Below are positions 42,537-55,300 of a DNA stretch of 64,000 bases, in pieces (position 1 is the first letter of the stretch; every line of letters begins with the position of its first letter). Made by a program: the position numbers and the translations under genes. Source of the stretch: Harmothoe impar (lineage: Eukaryota > Annelida > Polychaeta > Phyllodocida > Polynoidae); the NCBI GenBank assembly GCA_947462335.1, contig OX381708.1:45573377-45637376 (forward strand), given 5' to 3'. A model generated the notes under the pieces. It made no database searches and was not told the DNA's origin. It saw only the letters and a list, made by a program, of their open reading frames with translations.

Positions 42537-43294
42537 CATACATAATACTACTTACTGCCACACAGATGAATGTCACATGCCATTTTATAACATTGACTCC
42601 ATTATTTTGAATAAACAATTTTTTCCAATACCCGCATGGTAAGAATATAGGTTATCAGCTGATATTCAAAAACACATTATTGATACGGAAGCATTACACA
42701 GTCCTGGCTATGCAGTAATGCATACATACGTGTCTATAAGATTGGGTACGACAGCCATATACGTGACAATTCACAATAAATTATTGCCTTTAGACTAGTT
42801 AAGTGTAATAAATGTTATACTTTTCCTTACCTGGCATATAAAGAGAGTTCCATAGTTGCAGCAATTATCTACATGGGACATATCATTGATGATACTATAC
42901 CCATCACATACTGGATACTCAGATACCGTTATGCCTCCTTCTTCTGGTTCCATCGACCACCCTCGTTCCCAAACTACTACCCCCCCCCCATACCGTCCAT
43001 GCTCCACCCATACCAGCCAGCCCTGCAGCATGCGCCATAATTATCGGCCAATGTGATATGGATTGCCACATTAAGTAGCTATTTGGGTGGTAGCCTCCCT
43101 TTCACCAGCCCTGCCAGGCCAAAGCCCGCCTCCCGCTCTCAGTCGCATAATACAATCAGTGTCTTTAATGGAAAACCTGGCCACAGCCTTAAATCAAGGC
43201 ACAGGCGATGTGACAACAAGCCATTGCTACCCCCACTCCCTCTCTCTCCCCCTCCTTCCCATGTCCCCATTCCAGTAACCCCCCCCCCTCTTAC
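42537..43294. other. Unannotated DNA
   Basis: No supported gene. C-rich tracts lie near 42980 and 43276. Confidence 0.5.
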
Positions 43295-43312
43295 ACACAC
43301 ACACACACACAC
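43295..43312. repeat. CA dinucleotide microsatellite
   Basis: About nine uninterrupted AC units. Confidence 0.95.
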
Positions 43313-43362
43313 CAGTACCTCACACGGAGAAGGTCTATTGCAATGTCCTTCCACGTGTTTAA

Positions 43363-43602
43363 CCCTTTAAGGACCACGCAGTGCTTAGTGCAGTTTCCCT
43401 GTTATCGGATAATTCGCCATTGCTGCGTACAATCAAGCACCATGCATGCCTTATATATATATATATATATATGGGATTGATATAATCTGCATGGTCGGCA
43501 AGATGCATGAATGCATGAGCCTCGGCGAGTAGACTCGCCAGCGCTGCATTCGTGTGTCGACAGAGGGCATAAAAAGGCAAGCACTACACGACCCTTAAAG
43601 GG
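43363..43602. mobile_element. piggyBac-like TTAA MITE, copy 3 (best preserved ends)
   Basis: Perfect TTAA on both sides (43359-43362, 43603-43606). Ends are CCCTTTAAGGACC and the complement of CCCTTTAAGGGTC. The right half holds a strong hairpin, TGCATGAATGCATGAG-CGGCGAGT pairing with ACTCGCCAGCGCTGCATTCGTG. A TA microsatellite (about 43452-43473) has expanded inside. TTAA targets and CCCT ends match the piggyBac pattern. No ORF. Confidence 0.85.
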
Positions 43603-44245
43603 TTAAGATAAGAGCAGTCCCTGAGCTTGCTGCAGTTGGGTGCGACAGGCAGTGATGAGCAGCTCGTGGATTGTGATAGTGACTGAGTGAGCAATTGTCT
43701 AGTTGAGCAGCTCTGTGATGAACTATTGTCTGGGACTGAGCCGCTGGAAATTGGGCGCCACCTATTGTGAGAACACAGAAACTAGCACGCAGACAGCACA
43801 TAGTATACCGAGCAGTCCCTGAGCTGCTCGGGGATCTAGCGAGCTAATGCTATGCTGTTCCGATATTGGATCACACAATAGAGTGTGCTTCAGAGATAGT
43901 AGTTGTCATGTGACACTGTCTGCCATACTTCACTCTATTTCTTAGATGTTTTATGACTAGGATACACGCTCTTGTATATGGTTAGGCCTAAACAAAAAAT
44001 ACGTATGTTTCCGGTCACTCGACCCTACCTAGCAAAAAGGGCATATTCTCTGTTTTTGCAGGTGAGGGGGGGGGGTAGAGAGAAAAGACTAAGTAGTACG
44101 CCTTACCCCGGGTCCATATGCACGCATTAGAGTTTCTAGAGAATTAGAGGCAATCCATCTAGTACAAGTATAAAACATCGTCTTGGAGCTTTGGGTATGA
44201 ATCTTACATTTTCTTCTCTATAATTTCCCATTGTTCTTTGCCCAG

Positions 44246-44454
44246 TGACGGTTACTTCAGTCAATAGACTCATTACCCGCATGTTACAATACCACGTTTG
44301 CCCAAGACCCTTCAACATCACATCACCCCTAACCCCTGACCCTCACCAGGACTGTAGATGCCCAGTCTGCAATCAGTGCACCCTCACAATGAGCAAACCT
44401 AATCCAGCCCACTTCCTGGGCTCTGGGACTCCTCCCTTATTTACATTGGCATGA
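44246..44454 (+). CDS. Weak candidate terminal exon, cysteine-rich
   Basis: A strong-looking acceptor (CCCATTGTTCTTTGCCCAG) ends at 44245. A phase-1 entry then gives 68 codons to a TGA. The residues include VCPRPFNIT and DCRCPVCNQC, a cysteine cluster with one potential N-glycosylation site (NIT). The phase matches the signal-peptide exon at 11040, so they could belong together, but the 33-kb separation and the lack of intermediate exons make this speculative. No family recognised. Confidence 0.25.
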
Positions 44455-44547
44455 TGGGGGCTGGCGGCTGCCTCCAGTCTGGGATCTTATTACATAGGCG
44501 GATGACAGACTACTGTCGCCGGTAGCAATCACAGGGTAGGGCCAGCC

Positions 44548-44644
44548 ATGGTGAAGAAAACTAATTGCTGCTCTCTCACTGTGAAGTTTGTGGATTTGAT
44601 AGCAATCGTTGTCTGGTGCTTACTTTTAACAACCTGTGCCCAAG
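44548..44644 (+). CDS. Candidate signal-peptide exon of a small secreted protein
   Basis: The ATG at 44548 sits in a good context (GCCATGG). 32 codons plus one base encode a basic start (MVKKTNCCSLTVK), a hydrophobic core (LIAIVVWCLLLTT) and a plausible cleavage region (TTCAQ). The frame ends at AAG|GTGATA, a usable donor with a phase-1 intron. A matching phase-1 acceptor is at 45224, 579 nt downstream, and its exon continues with a cysteine-containing frame. Confidence 0.4.
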
Positions 44645-45223
44645 GTGATAGTTAAGCCTGTATGCCCCAACGTCAAGACACTTGTGCTACAACGAACGCT
44701 ACAATCAGGGTAGTTGATCACTCGTCAGACTATATATAGAAAGGTACTGCATGTCTGGGGTAGAGTGGACTCTCCTACTACAGAGCACATAGGTGAAGTG
44801 CTTGGAGGGTGTTATTTTTGTAGTATACTGACACAGTGCACAATAACTTCAGTATGTTACTGAACACTGACAAATTCCTCAGTGCGTCACAAGTAGCTAA
44901 ACGCTAGTAAGATGAATAGATCTTTAAAACATCCCCCGACCGAAACTATCATGCCAATCCACCTAATGACCTATACCTGCCTATACTACCAGCACGTCCA
45001 CCGTCTCTGGGTTTCTTTCAGGGTCTCCCTTCCTCGTCCTCCATGCAACAAACATTTCTAAACGAAGGCACTATCCTGTCCCGTACCTTTCCATATGATA
45101 AGCTACCCATAATGCATAGAGGCGATTAATGATATATGCATTCTTATTCATAGATCCTTGGTCCAACCCCCTCTCCTCAATGCCATAACGATCAACTTGG
45201 CCTCAAGCCTATCCCCATTACAG

Positions 45224-45445
45224 GTTCTGAAGACCCCTCACGCTATTATCTGGACTGTATCACTGCCGGTTACTACTCTGAGACGAAGGCCTGTTACCAT
45301 GTCAGGCCTCATTGCCTGTTATCCAACACTCCCTATCCAAAATTCAAGGTACTACTTTCAGGATACTACCCATGATACAAAGCTTACATTGTCAATGATA
45401 AAACACAGCTGTGATGATCACGACGTCGTAGCAGTGTGCCTATGA
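45224..45445 (+). CDS. Candidate second exon, SRYY-repeat cysteine protein, frame-disrupted
   Basis: Acceptor CCCCATTACAG ends at 45223; phase-1 entry continues from the exon at 44548. The frame reads EDPSRYYLDC, then SETKACYHVRPHC, and runs to a TGA at 45373. From about 45340 the adjacent frame becomes the better continuation: NSRYYFQDTTHD, then KHSCDDHDVVAVCL and a stop at 45443. Both parts carry SRYY followed by an aromatic or aliphatic residue and an acidic or amide residue, so they look like two repeats of one module offset by a single-base indel. The D-x-SRYY-x-C flavour recalls chitin-binding peritrophin (CBM14) modules, but the cysteine spacing does not fit well. A pseudogene, an assembly error or chance are alternatives. 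Confidence 0.35.
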   Translation, partial: VLKTPHAIIWTVSLPVTTLRRRPVTMSGLIACYPTLPIQNSRYYFQDTTHDTKLTLSMIKHSCDDHDVVAVCL

Positions 45446-46600
45446 TGCACAGATTTAATTGTGAGTGTAGAGTAAGGCACTGCGGGTTTCAGACCTCAGT
45501 AGGGGTCTACCACTGAGGGTTGCGCTCTCTACTGACCAGTTCTGTTTACTATATTGATTTGCCACTAAACCTCCACCGAGGATTTTAACAAGAATTCATG
45601 GCCATCACGAACTAGTAAGTACTATAGCCTTTCCTCTTATTTAGGATAAGCCCGTGCACAACAGGTTGCTCTCTCGATGAGCCGTCATTAGCGACACCTC
45701 ACATAATTATATGCACTTTCACTTTTGAGGCTTCAGTCTCCGAGTAAACCCTTGCCCTGGATATGTCCTCACAAAAGCAGATCAATGCTCAGTGAAGAGG
45801 AATTATCCTCGGCCCTAAGAACCTAGCTCATACATGGGTTAGCACACCTGGCAATCCAGACTTCTTTCTGGTCAGCTGCCTGACCAATGACTGGAGGTAT
45901 TTATGCATAATGTAACTGACCCTTAGGCGGGGACTTATGACCGATTATAACACTAGTGGCTAGCCATGTGTGGCCTTATGCTATAAATTAGAAGGAGGCA
46001 AGCCCCCTTATATACATAGGAATGTGGTAGAGTTTACTATAATAGCCTCAGTAAAGTACTGGTAAACCCTGGTAATTATCTTCACCTCTAAAGCATTTTG
46101 GATCTAGGCCAGCAGCTTAGCTCAGGAGGAAATGTTGTTTATGTTTATGTGGGCATAAGAGATAACGTTATAGATAATGACAATAGTTATTCGGATGAAG
46201 TATTTGAAATTGATGCATGTCGAAAACATCCCATTGGTATTATTATTTCACATAAGTTAGTATGTCCTATCTAATATACAGGATTGTCGTATGAAAAGTG
46301 CTGCCAAACATAATCTGAGGATATGCAAAACATAATGATTAGTCAGATGATATCTAGTCAGAGGTGTATATTATTTTATAATTATTTATTCATAAGATCA
46401 CGCTACTGACTTCATGTGTATCACAAAAGCTAGACGCTAAGTTGGCAAAGGGAACACAGCCTTGTAGAAGAATGCCATAATATAGGATATTGATAATAAA
46501 GCTAACAGTAAGGTATAAAGATCAATGCTCCCTACAAAGAATGGCCGTGAAAGAAACTTAGAGCGGGGACCAAATAATAGTACAACTGCGAGGGATGTTT
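45446..46600. other. Unannotated DNA
   Basis: No exon could be supported. A possible donor-like GTAAGTAC near 45614 has no good exon in front of it. Confidence 0.45.
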
Positions 46601-46619
46601 AGGCTGGGCGAGTCGATGG

Positions 46620-47480
46620 TGACGTCGATTTCAGGGTGAGCAGTTGCTGTTTTTAGAATATTTCACTCTGTGAGCATCTGTTGTGAGCAGAATAGAACTG
46701 GTGAGCACCTCACAATGGCGCCCCCCTGCTGGGACACCTTCATATAGCTGCCCCATTCCATATAGATACCTAGGACACCCTAGAGTGAGCTGCTTATAGT
46801 GAGTGAGCTTCCCGAATATAGATCTGCTCATATAGATTTGCTGATAGATAGATACTGCTCACACAGAACTGCTCATGGAGCTGCTCATAGGACCGTGCAG
46901 GAACCAACACAAGGACTGCACTGTTACTCCGACTGTCCCTTTACCACACCTACACCCCCGCCCACCCCAACCAACTTAACAGACGCGGACAGGAAGGAGG
47001 CAGAGAGCTGCTCACAAAGTTGCTCACACATCCGCTCGGCCCGAGCTGCTCACGGCCTGCGGAGGGGGCGAGCTGCTCATGCGGAACGTGGACGACTGGT
47101 AATCAGTAGTCAGCTCGCGCGGCGGGCGGCCTCTGAAACAGGCCGCGCGCCGTCAATGACAGGAAGGAGCCGCCTGTGCGCAAACCGGAAATCAATAGAC
47201 GGCCATTAAAAAGAGACGGCGGGCGAGGCGAGCAGCTCGCGTATGAAGCGCGGCCATTCACTGCTGGCGACGGGTGTAATGGGGAGTCGTTTATATAGAC
47301 TGCACATCCCACATGTCCCCACCCACCTACCCCCCCCCCCCCCCCACACACACACTTCCCACCCCATCATCCCTCAACACCCGCCCGACAGCCCCACCCA
47401 CATTGCACATGCGCATGACAGGTCCGCGCCACTCCCCCTAGCGGGGCCCGAATTAACTCCTCGTGGAGCGGAAGCGGAAT
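46620..47480. promoter_or_regulatory. CpG-rich patch with a GCTGCTCA motif cluster
   Basis: GAGCTGCTC/GAGCAGCTC occurs at about 46874, 47007, 47042, 47069 and 47231, with many near matches (TGCTCACA, TGAGCAG) between. CpG density is high from 46980 to 47280. A CTCF-like site lies at 46717-46733. It resembles a promoter or enhancer patch; the open frames in it show no domain. Confidence 0.35.
46717..46733 (-). promoter_or_regulatory. CTCF-like motif with one extra G
   Basis: The minus strand reads CCCAGCAGGGGGGCGCC, the CTCF core with six instead of five G. A second near-identical site is at 60111-60127. Confidence 0.35.
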
Positions 47481-50150
47481 ACGACGATAAATCGAAGGGA
47501 CTGTCATGGCGTGGATGGAGGGAGGTGTGTTGTGTTGGTGGGAGGAGAGGGCTGAGGAGTCTTTTGGGGGTGGTGGGGTGTAGAGGTAGAGGGGTAGTGA
47601 GTGGGGTTAGAGTATGACGATGGGGACCAGTTTCAATTAGAGCCGCTTCAATAGTTGGTTAAGTTGTATTGCCTCGGCCGGCCTCAGTCATTGGCGGCTG
47701 GCGTGCGAGGCCCACGTTAGCAACGCTCACTCAGCCAAACCCATGAAGAATCATTTCGTGCGTGTCTTCCCACTCACCCCCGGCCGGACGACGGTCCGCC
47801 AGCGGCCTATGCCCTCGGGCACTGCTAGCCTGAGCATTATGGAAATCGCATTTCCCAACACCGCTGTGAATACTCATTTTAGACTACCTCAGCCTTCACG
47901 GCCATCGATTTTCTAACTAATGACAGAGCTCTACTTCTGTCATCAGTTTAAGGGTGGGAGGGGGTAGGAGCGGTTGGGTCTGCAAGTAAAGATTGTTAAA
48001 CTAAGCCTTCAATTGTTACCAAACTGTTCATCTAGGCTTACACTGTATGCATAATTGAGTACATTGGATATATCCTACTTCCACAATTAAATTACCGAAT
48101 AAATTGACAAATCTTACTTGAACAAAATCAATCATTTTTTTAACCAGTTTCAGTTAGTTACATTATGATACCATTGGTTGATACACTGTAAGGGGATGTG
48201 ACTGGTGCACTGTGAGTCACTGTTATGTAGCTCACGTCAGAAATGAGGAATGGCAGGATGGGGATCATTTTACACCTCCTATTGATCCCCACACCCTGAG
48301 CTGACAGATGGCTGGGCTTCAGGAAGGGACCCAATGAGCTGGTTCCTGCTTCCTATAGAGTGGTTGGGGAGGTGTGTGCGGTGCACCGAACCTTCCAGCT
48401 ATAATATAGGGTCTCTTATGTATCTAAGTGGACTTCCAATATTAGGGATTTATTTATGATAAGGGGGGATTTTTCTTTAGTATAATGTTTACATGTGCAT
48501 GATTAGTTTTCCAACTCTGGTTTAAAATAATATTCTGTAGCCTTACTAGTACAAACAACGTTTAAATTGTGCATTATATTAGTATGCAATAGATACGTTT
48601 ACTAGCTTTGAATAGCATATCACTCTTTCGTTCTGAGCTGCTCCCCCTCTCGCCACGCTTATAATCATCTATACACCAATACGACAAAACAAAAACCTTC
48701 AAAATATCGAATCAAATACTGACACACAAAAACATCAATTACTGTCAGACAATTATGGTCTACTTCTATCAGCCTATAACCAAACCCAATAAACAACCAC
48801 GTCATAGCCCCTCTACCCTACCCCCTCACGCAATGGGACAGCTTAGTTTGTACCCTGTATGCACCTACAAGACTAACACCTTTGTGTTGTCCAGTGCACC
48901 AGACACTACATTATACATACTGCTCAGCCAGACCCGATAATGAAGACCGTGCGTGGTCAGTGCCTATGTGTACTGCTCGGATCATAGCGCCTTTATTTGA
49001 ATACCCCCACTGGGGAAGCCATGATTAATGGGTCGTGCCCAGTCTTTGTGTTGGAACAGGAGCTTATCCAGGTGCACCAGGTAGACGACGTCCACTCCAG
49101 GGTATACGCACCTGATTCATCACAATCAGGTGTTAATAAATCAAAGTGGCGCCGATCGGACGTGGGGCGCGACTGAAGTCTCCAGTGTGCACAGCGAGTC
49201 AGGCCCGGCTGGATGATCAATCATGGGTGTGTGGGTGGTATTAATAGTATCCGGTTATAGATGTACATCCCCTCCCTCCACCCAGCACAATCCCAGCCTG
49301 ATACACCACTGGCCACCAGCTGTCCCCTGCCACGCCTGTTCATCTCCACCCCAATTTTCCATTTGCCTATTTGGACGTGCTGTCGGCCGGTAGAGTCACG
49401 ACAGCCACAATACGCAGTTGGACCTACCAGTGGTTTGTTCTACGCGTATGTTCAAATTGGCTAATGGATAATGACCATAATCCATACACATGGGGACATT
49501 TTATAGGAATAGATATGATTATAGATATTTGTATGAGTAATTATGTAGTGTGGGAGAATTCCCTGAGCTGAATATATAGGCAGAATATATGAGCAGCTTA
49601 TTAATCATCTGCCACAGGTTGATCAGCCGTTCGTCGCTTTCGTGCCTAGAGCATTATAAATGACACCAAACTGTACCTAGGGAACGCAACCACCATCTTT
49701 CTTCTTTCTCATGAATATATCGACAAAATATTCAGTGGGCCTCTAAATAATTTGATATCACTTAATTCTGTCCCCTGACTGGCATTGTATGCAGTTGCAC
49801 ATATATACTGTAGCAAAGAGGTGTTCATTTAATTGTTTTATGGAGAAGAATACCCACATACACACACAAAATAGTAGTATTTGAATAATCTGACCCATAT
49901 GCTATGCACGTGTAGTAGTAGGAAACAAATGAAACCAACTATGCCATTGTGCCACTGTGCCCTTCACTTCCAACCCGATACCCTCTATAAGGTTCAGCGG
50001 CCACACAATCCATCTTCCATGGCTGTATCAGTGTACGCAGCCTCACATGCAGATGCCAGCTCGGCTCAATTCTCCCCTGCACCAAGGCACTTGTTACAGT
50101 AACACACCCACACCTGCGTCACCCCACACAACCCCCCTCGTCACATTTAA
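47481..50150. other. Unannotated DNA
   Basis: No supported gene. Isolated GAGCTGCTC at about 48637. Confidence 0.5.
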
Positions 50151-50404
50151 CCCTTCAAGGGCCGAATAGTTATGAATGCATCATGCCCTTTGTGGTTATG
50201 ATGCTTGAATGCAGCGCTGGTGAGTCCAGTTGCCAGGGAAGCATTCATGAATGGTGCTGACCCTTTGGGAGTGTATCAACCAACCCCTGAGGGTCTATTA
50301 TGATGCGTGAATGCAGTCCTGGTTAGGTACTCGCCAGCGCTGCATTCAGGCACCATGACGAGAAAAAGTATATCACATTAAGGGACCATGCGGCGCTTAA
50401 AGGG
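50151..50404. mobile_element. piggyBac-like TTAA MITE, copy 4
   Basis: TTAA on both sides (50147-50150, 50405-50408). Ends are CCCTTCAAGGGCC and the complement of CCCTTTAAGCGCC. Two internal stem-loops of the ATGAATGCAGCGCTGG type flank a central GTGTATCAACCAACCCC segment. Confidence 0.85.
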
Positions 50405-50408
50405 TTAA

Positions 50409-51980
50409 TTGCACCTCCAGTGCTACGGCCTCCACTGTCTTCCCTTTTATCATCATAGACACAGCACCATTGGTGATGCTCAGCTGCAAAACAAGGCGCA
50501 GTCGGATCCAATGATTAAACACAGGGTAAGGCACCCCCTGCATTGTTTCCTGTCGAGTGGTCCGATTGAAAGCCTGCTTTCATATCTGCTGGCGCTTGGT
50601 AATTGATTCCGCCAGCTCACATATTATTCGCCCCTCCCAGCCTTGTAAGTTGTATAACTGCAACAGGAATGCCGTAGGATGTAGGGAGTGTGGGGGTGAA
50701 TAGAGACACTGTTATCTCCTATAGACAGAAAGGCACAGATCCTATACAATGCCACCCTGAGAACCTCCCAACAGTGACTCGCAAACATCAAGCCCCTCCG
50801 CCATACCTCTGTACACAAGGCGATCAAATGTGAGCTTTGCCGTCTTCACAAGCCTGGATCCCTGGAGTTGGGACTAACTTAATTAACCCTCCTCCACGTG
50901 TAGACGGGGTGAGAAGAAGCATTTGCCGACAGACAGTGTGCTAGTGCAGTCGACTCCAAACGCAAACTGAGACTGGGAGTGGAATTTAATTTGGGCCTTC
51001 TCGCTGCGTTAGAGTGGAAAGGCAAGGCCCATTTCTACTAGATGAAGTCTGCTTTTTAATCTTCACAGACATCTTGCAGTACAAAGTAATCCTTCCAGTG
51101 CCTGTGTGGTTCGTTAATGTTGTTCCCATCTCTCTATGAAAGCCTTTAGGCCTGTACATAGTGGTCTTGGTATAACGCCCGCAATTACACTTTTATCAGC
51201 TTCATATTTATAATCACCTAGATGTGGGATGTGTAATTCGCCCCAATACTTTAATATGTTAGACGGCACTCATATTGGCTAGTATTGCATCGCACTGGTA
51301 TTTCGCAGGAAGAGACTCTTACACAAAACTGAGGACATTCGTCAGCTGGTCAGTGGTGAATCATGTGATCAATTGGAGTCCAGGGACCAGTGTACAATAT
51401 ATATAGATATCAATTATGTCACCAGTTGTTGTCGGTAAAAATGCTTGCTGAAGGTTTAAAGTCACTATAGATAGTTGCTTGCCTTTTTTTGCAGGTATAC
51501 AGTATACTATTGTAGGTGTGCATTTCAATGTAGGTATACAGAAGAATCTACTGTAAAGTTACTTAACTGCATTTAACTTCTTTATAAAGGTACATCTCTA
51601 GCCTATAGAGAAATGTCTATTTACATATGATATCCGAAAAGATATACCTATGTGGAGCTGGGTGCACTAAGGTTCCTTTTCTTATTCAATATCCCATATA
51701 CTATTATTGTACCCAGTGCATCCGATCTCTTATTGTAGTAAACCTATCGTACCACCGCATCATTTTGTTTCACTACGGCTATACGATACAGATGAGAATC
51801 GTTCACTTAATACAACTGCCAAAAGACACACACTAAGAACCAGATGATCCAGACTCCCTGAATGGATGGGCGACGCCTCATGCCCAGGGCTGTCACTAGA
51901 CACCACTGTATGGCCTCCAGGGTCCTTTCACTGCTTTCTAAGCATCCCTAACGTCACCAGGACATTGCACCTACATCGAC
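50409..51980. other. Unannotated DNA
   Basis: No supported gene, RNA or repeat. Confidence 0.5.
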
Positions 51981-54900
51981 AAAGGTAAATAATGCTTGCC
52001 TCTAATGTTTTCATTCCACCAATGCTCCTCCCAGTGGCCAATCAGCGCAGAGACAGCCTGGGCTGTTGAAAGGAGAAATGAAAGGCAATTGAGAGCTCCT
52101 GATGAGCAGGAAATAACCAGCCCAACTTTTTCGATCCAAAGACAATATTTGGACTTTTCCATGTCTTTTGCTGTTCGCCGCGGACATGGAGTGGGGTGGT
52201 GGACATTCCACAAGTGCAAAGTGTCTGCGCGTCCGGAGATGTGGTGAGAAGCCTGTGTATTACATGTGATAGGTAGGGAAGAAAAGCTACGTAACCAAAT
52301 GGAGGACTGCAATTCCCAAGTGTGGTATGATTACATGGTAACACGTACTGCAAAAGACCAGCCATTGATGCGGCTGGATGGTGTCGGCAGTGTCATTACA
52401 CCAGGGACGGGCTGTGGTGCAAAATGTGTCAGAATATTGCCACTGATGAATTCGATTAAGGGAAGAAAAGACAGTTGAGAGGTTGAAGGCAATGTCGCTG
52501 TAAATGTACATTACAGGGGTTGAGAAAGAACACCCTACTGTAGGGTATAGGACCTCTGACAATATGCCCACCTTCTTGAATTCCCAGATTGAATTAACCT
52601 TATCCAGTCCCCTAGGCCACCCCTCACAGGTCAGCACCAGGGCTGACTGCAGATATAACTGGACTTTATCCTTACATTTAAAAGGTCATTTTATAGATTC
52701 AACAGACCCGGAACTGTTACCCTTTAACATTATCTCCATCCTATGCCCTGTGTCAACCAGAAATGCACATATACCTTTGGGAATTGTTTGAGTCTGATAC
52801 AATGTGGCGGTATTGCGTTTAAATTCAATTCGATGCGATGTAGAATGCAGAAAATAGTTTTGTATTAAGAGCAATAATGGGCATTAATTATTTGTCAACC
52901 AGCAGAACTTTCAGGGGAGAAGAAAAGGTTGGGCAACTGTACATATGTGAATGCATGGAGGAATTGTAGCAGAACCCTTCATCCCTCTTCCAACTGTTTT
53001 TCTCTGGCGTGGAGTCTGTTTGTTGAAAAAAGGGAAACTACATGTAGTGGTTTATAGCCTGGGGTGTGGGCGTGGGACCCACTCGTTCCCTCCCTACTCC
53101 ACGGGTATTGACGACTTTGGGAGCACTGAGAGGGAAGCCATTATACCTCCATAGGCTCCATCGACATTCGATTTGGGAAATTGGAGCACAGGGACGCGCA
53201 GTGTGAACGGAAACGGAAACCAATCAGTCCTGGTTTTGGAATTGTTAACATTCCAATCCAGCCCAGAAGGCTAGCTGATTGAGGTGTTGAGGTGGAGCTT
53301 GTTGAAGAGGCGGCCAGTGGTGGAGAGTGTAATGGTGGATGGCCGTAGTGCTAGAGTTAAAAGAGCCAATAGTTACCCGACTTACCCCCTGCTTCACATA
53401 GATTGCAGCACTAGGGTTACTCATATGACGTCATCAGCAAAGAACCCTTCTGCTATGCGCCAGTGTTTCAATCCAGAGCCGGTTTTGGATTAAGATGAAA
53501 TTGTGGTTCTTCATATTGAAAATCTATACGGCCATAGCATAAATAGGGGACCGGGAGCAATACTGATGGTGAGATGAAGAGGGAATAGGGCCCTTGGCCT
53601 ACCTTGGAAAAAGAAAGCCAACTGGTAAAAGCAATTTGTGGTGGAACTAAGGTAACACACTGAACAGCCTGGGAAATAATGGAGGGGCTTAGAGGATGGA
53701 GTCTGTAGTCTATAGAACTATTCACCAGACTGCTGCCTTTTTATTTTCAAACTGTATATACTACATCGTAACACAGACACATAGATCTTCTTGTATGTGA
53801 ATGTAATAGACAAACGGATAGACGTATAGAGGCAGCCTTTTACGGTCGTTCAACCCTACACACTGCGAAGAAACTGAACGTATACGAGTAATGACAGTAT
53901 AATTGAAAACGTGTCTGTTGAAGGATTTCCTCAAATATAGGAGTAGTATTTAAGGTTTCATACGTTGCAGACATAACGGAAATATGGGAATTTTACTATT
54001 AAAGCAAATAGTACTTGTTGTTAAATTCAATTACATTTGGCACTTGCATGTTGGCACTTATACTGTTTGTCAAATTTCTCTACTAATTTAGTTTATAAAC
54101 GATTGACTGCCATGTATGTATACATAAGTATTTTCCATAAGGGTCAGTCTATAAGTCACGATTATGTAACGTATAAAACGTATGGCTTGTATGTGACACC
54201 ATTTTAAAATGGCAATTGAATAGCAGACTGATGCAAATAAAGAACATGTATATTTTGTACCTCTATGTTTTCTATTAAAGTATAGAAGCTATAGCTAAAG
54301 GCAGAGAGAAACCCACCCTCACTGCTCTAGGGACAAGTGACCATAACCAGGGCTCGGATGTCAGGTCTATTTAAAGTGGACTCTGCCCAGCTTCACGTAG
54401 TAATACATAGTAAATGGGAGGTGGAGAGACACCACCAAATATAGACTTGTCAATCCCCACACTCATCCTGACCCCTCCCTTCTGACCAGAGGGGGGGGGG
54501 GGGAGGGGTTTGAAGGCCCCCTCCCCCTCTCACAGCCTCCCTCCCCCCATACGAGCTCAATACGGACCGGTACACACTGGCCTGGCAATAGACAGGGTTG
54601 GCAGTCTCCTTTTTGGAGGGCTTAAAATGTAAATGGAAAGCACTGGTCTGGTAAATATGATTGCGACAGTGTGGTGTGTCCACAGCATTAAGGCCGCCGT
54701 AGTGTGGTTGGGACCACAAGTTGATACGTCCAAGAAAATTAAGGAGCAAAAGTAAACAATGAAAACACATGGCAGGGGATGGTGTAAATATGGACTGGAG
54801 TGGGCGGTTGTCTTGGAGTAGTGCTGGAAATAGGAGCTTAGGGCAGGCAATTCCAAATGGGATCTGGATTTGCTGGTGATTCTTTGGCGGGGGATTAAGA

Positions 54901-55300
54901 GGGAAAGGAGCTATCCACTGTCAACATATTGACATGTGCAGTGTCCTAATGACTTAAGTCCATGACTCCAGGGGATAGCATTGGTGGTGATCGTTTTTTG
55001 GAAAGTGTCTTATTAATGTAATTGGCCCATCCCGTTTGGCGCTGACAGAATTGATTTATTCTCCACTCTTCATTTGCCTACACCATCCCACCATATTATT
55101 TCTGAAGTGCAGTTTTGTCAAAGCCATAAAGGGTTTCATTCTATAATCAAAGACATCAAGTTTTCCATTAGATCCCCGAGCTGGCCTTGATATAGGCCCC
55201 CTGGGAGTAGTTAAGTATTTATGTGTAATTGCTGAAACGGCTCTGGTTGTGATTTTTATATCAGAGCCCCGAGTCGGTGGGCTCATGTTCTCCCCTTTTT
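51981..55300. promoter_or_regulatory. Complex non-coding block with dense factor-site-like motifs
   Basis: Balanced-composition, low-repeat sequence that looks like conserved non-coding DNA. Visible motifs include GGCCAATCAG (NF-Y) near 52036, GACATTCCAC (TEAD) near 52201, a GGAATTGTTAACATTCC inverted repeat near 53236, the RUNX pair at 54703, and AATCAAAGA (TCF/LEF), CATAAAG and ATTTATG (CDX/Hox-like) near 55125-55220. No exon was recognised. The regulatory role is inference. Confidence 0.25.
54703..54718. promoter_or_regulatory. Inverted pair of RUNX-type sites
   Basis: TGTGGT-TGGG-ACCACA forms a perfect 6+6 inverted repeat; another TGTGGT lies at 54670-54675. Confidence 0.4.

Noticed and set aside
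45349..45361. A 13-nt GT...CAG segment that would restore the reading frame as an intron
   Set aside because: Far too short for spliceosomal removal; a one-base indel nearby is the simpler explanation.
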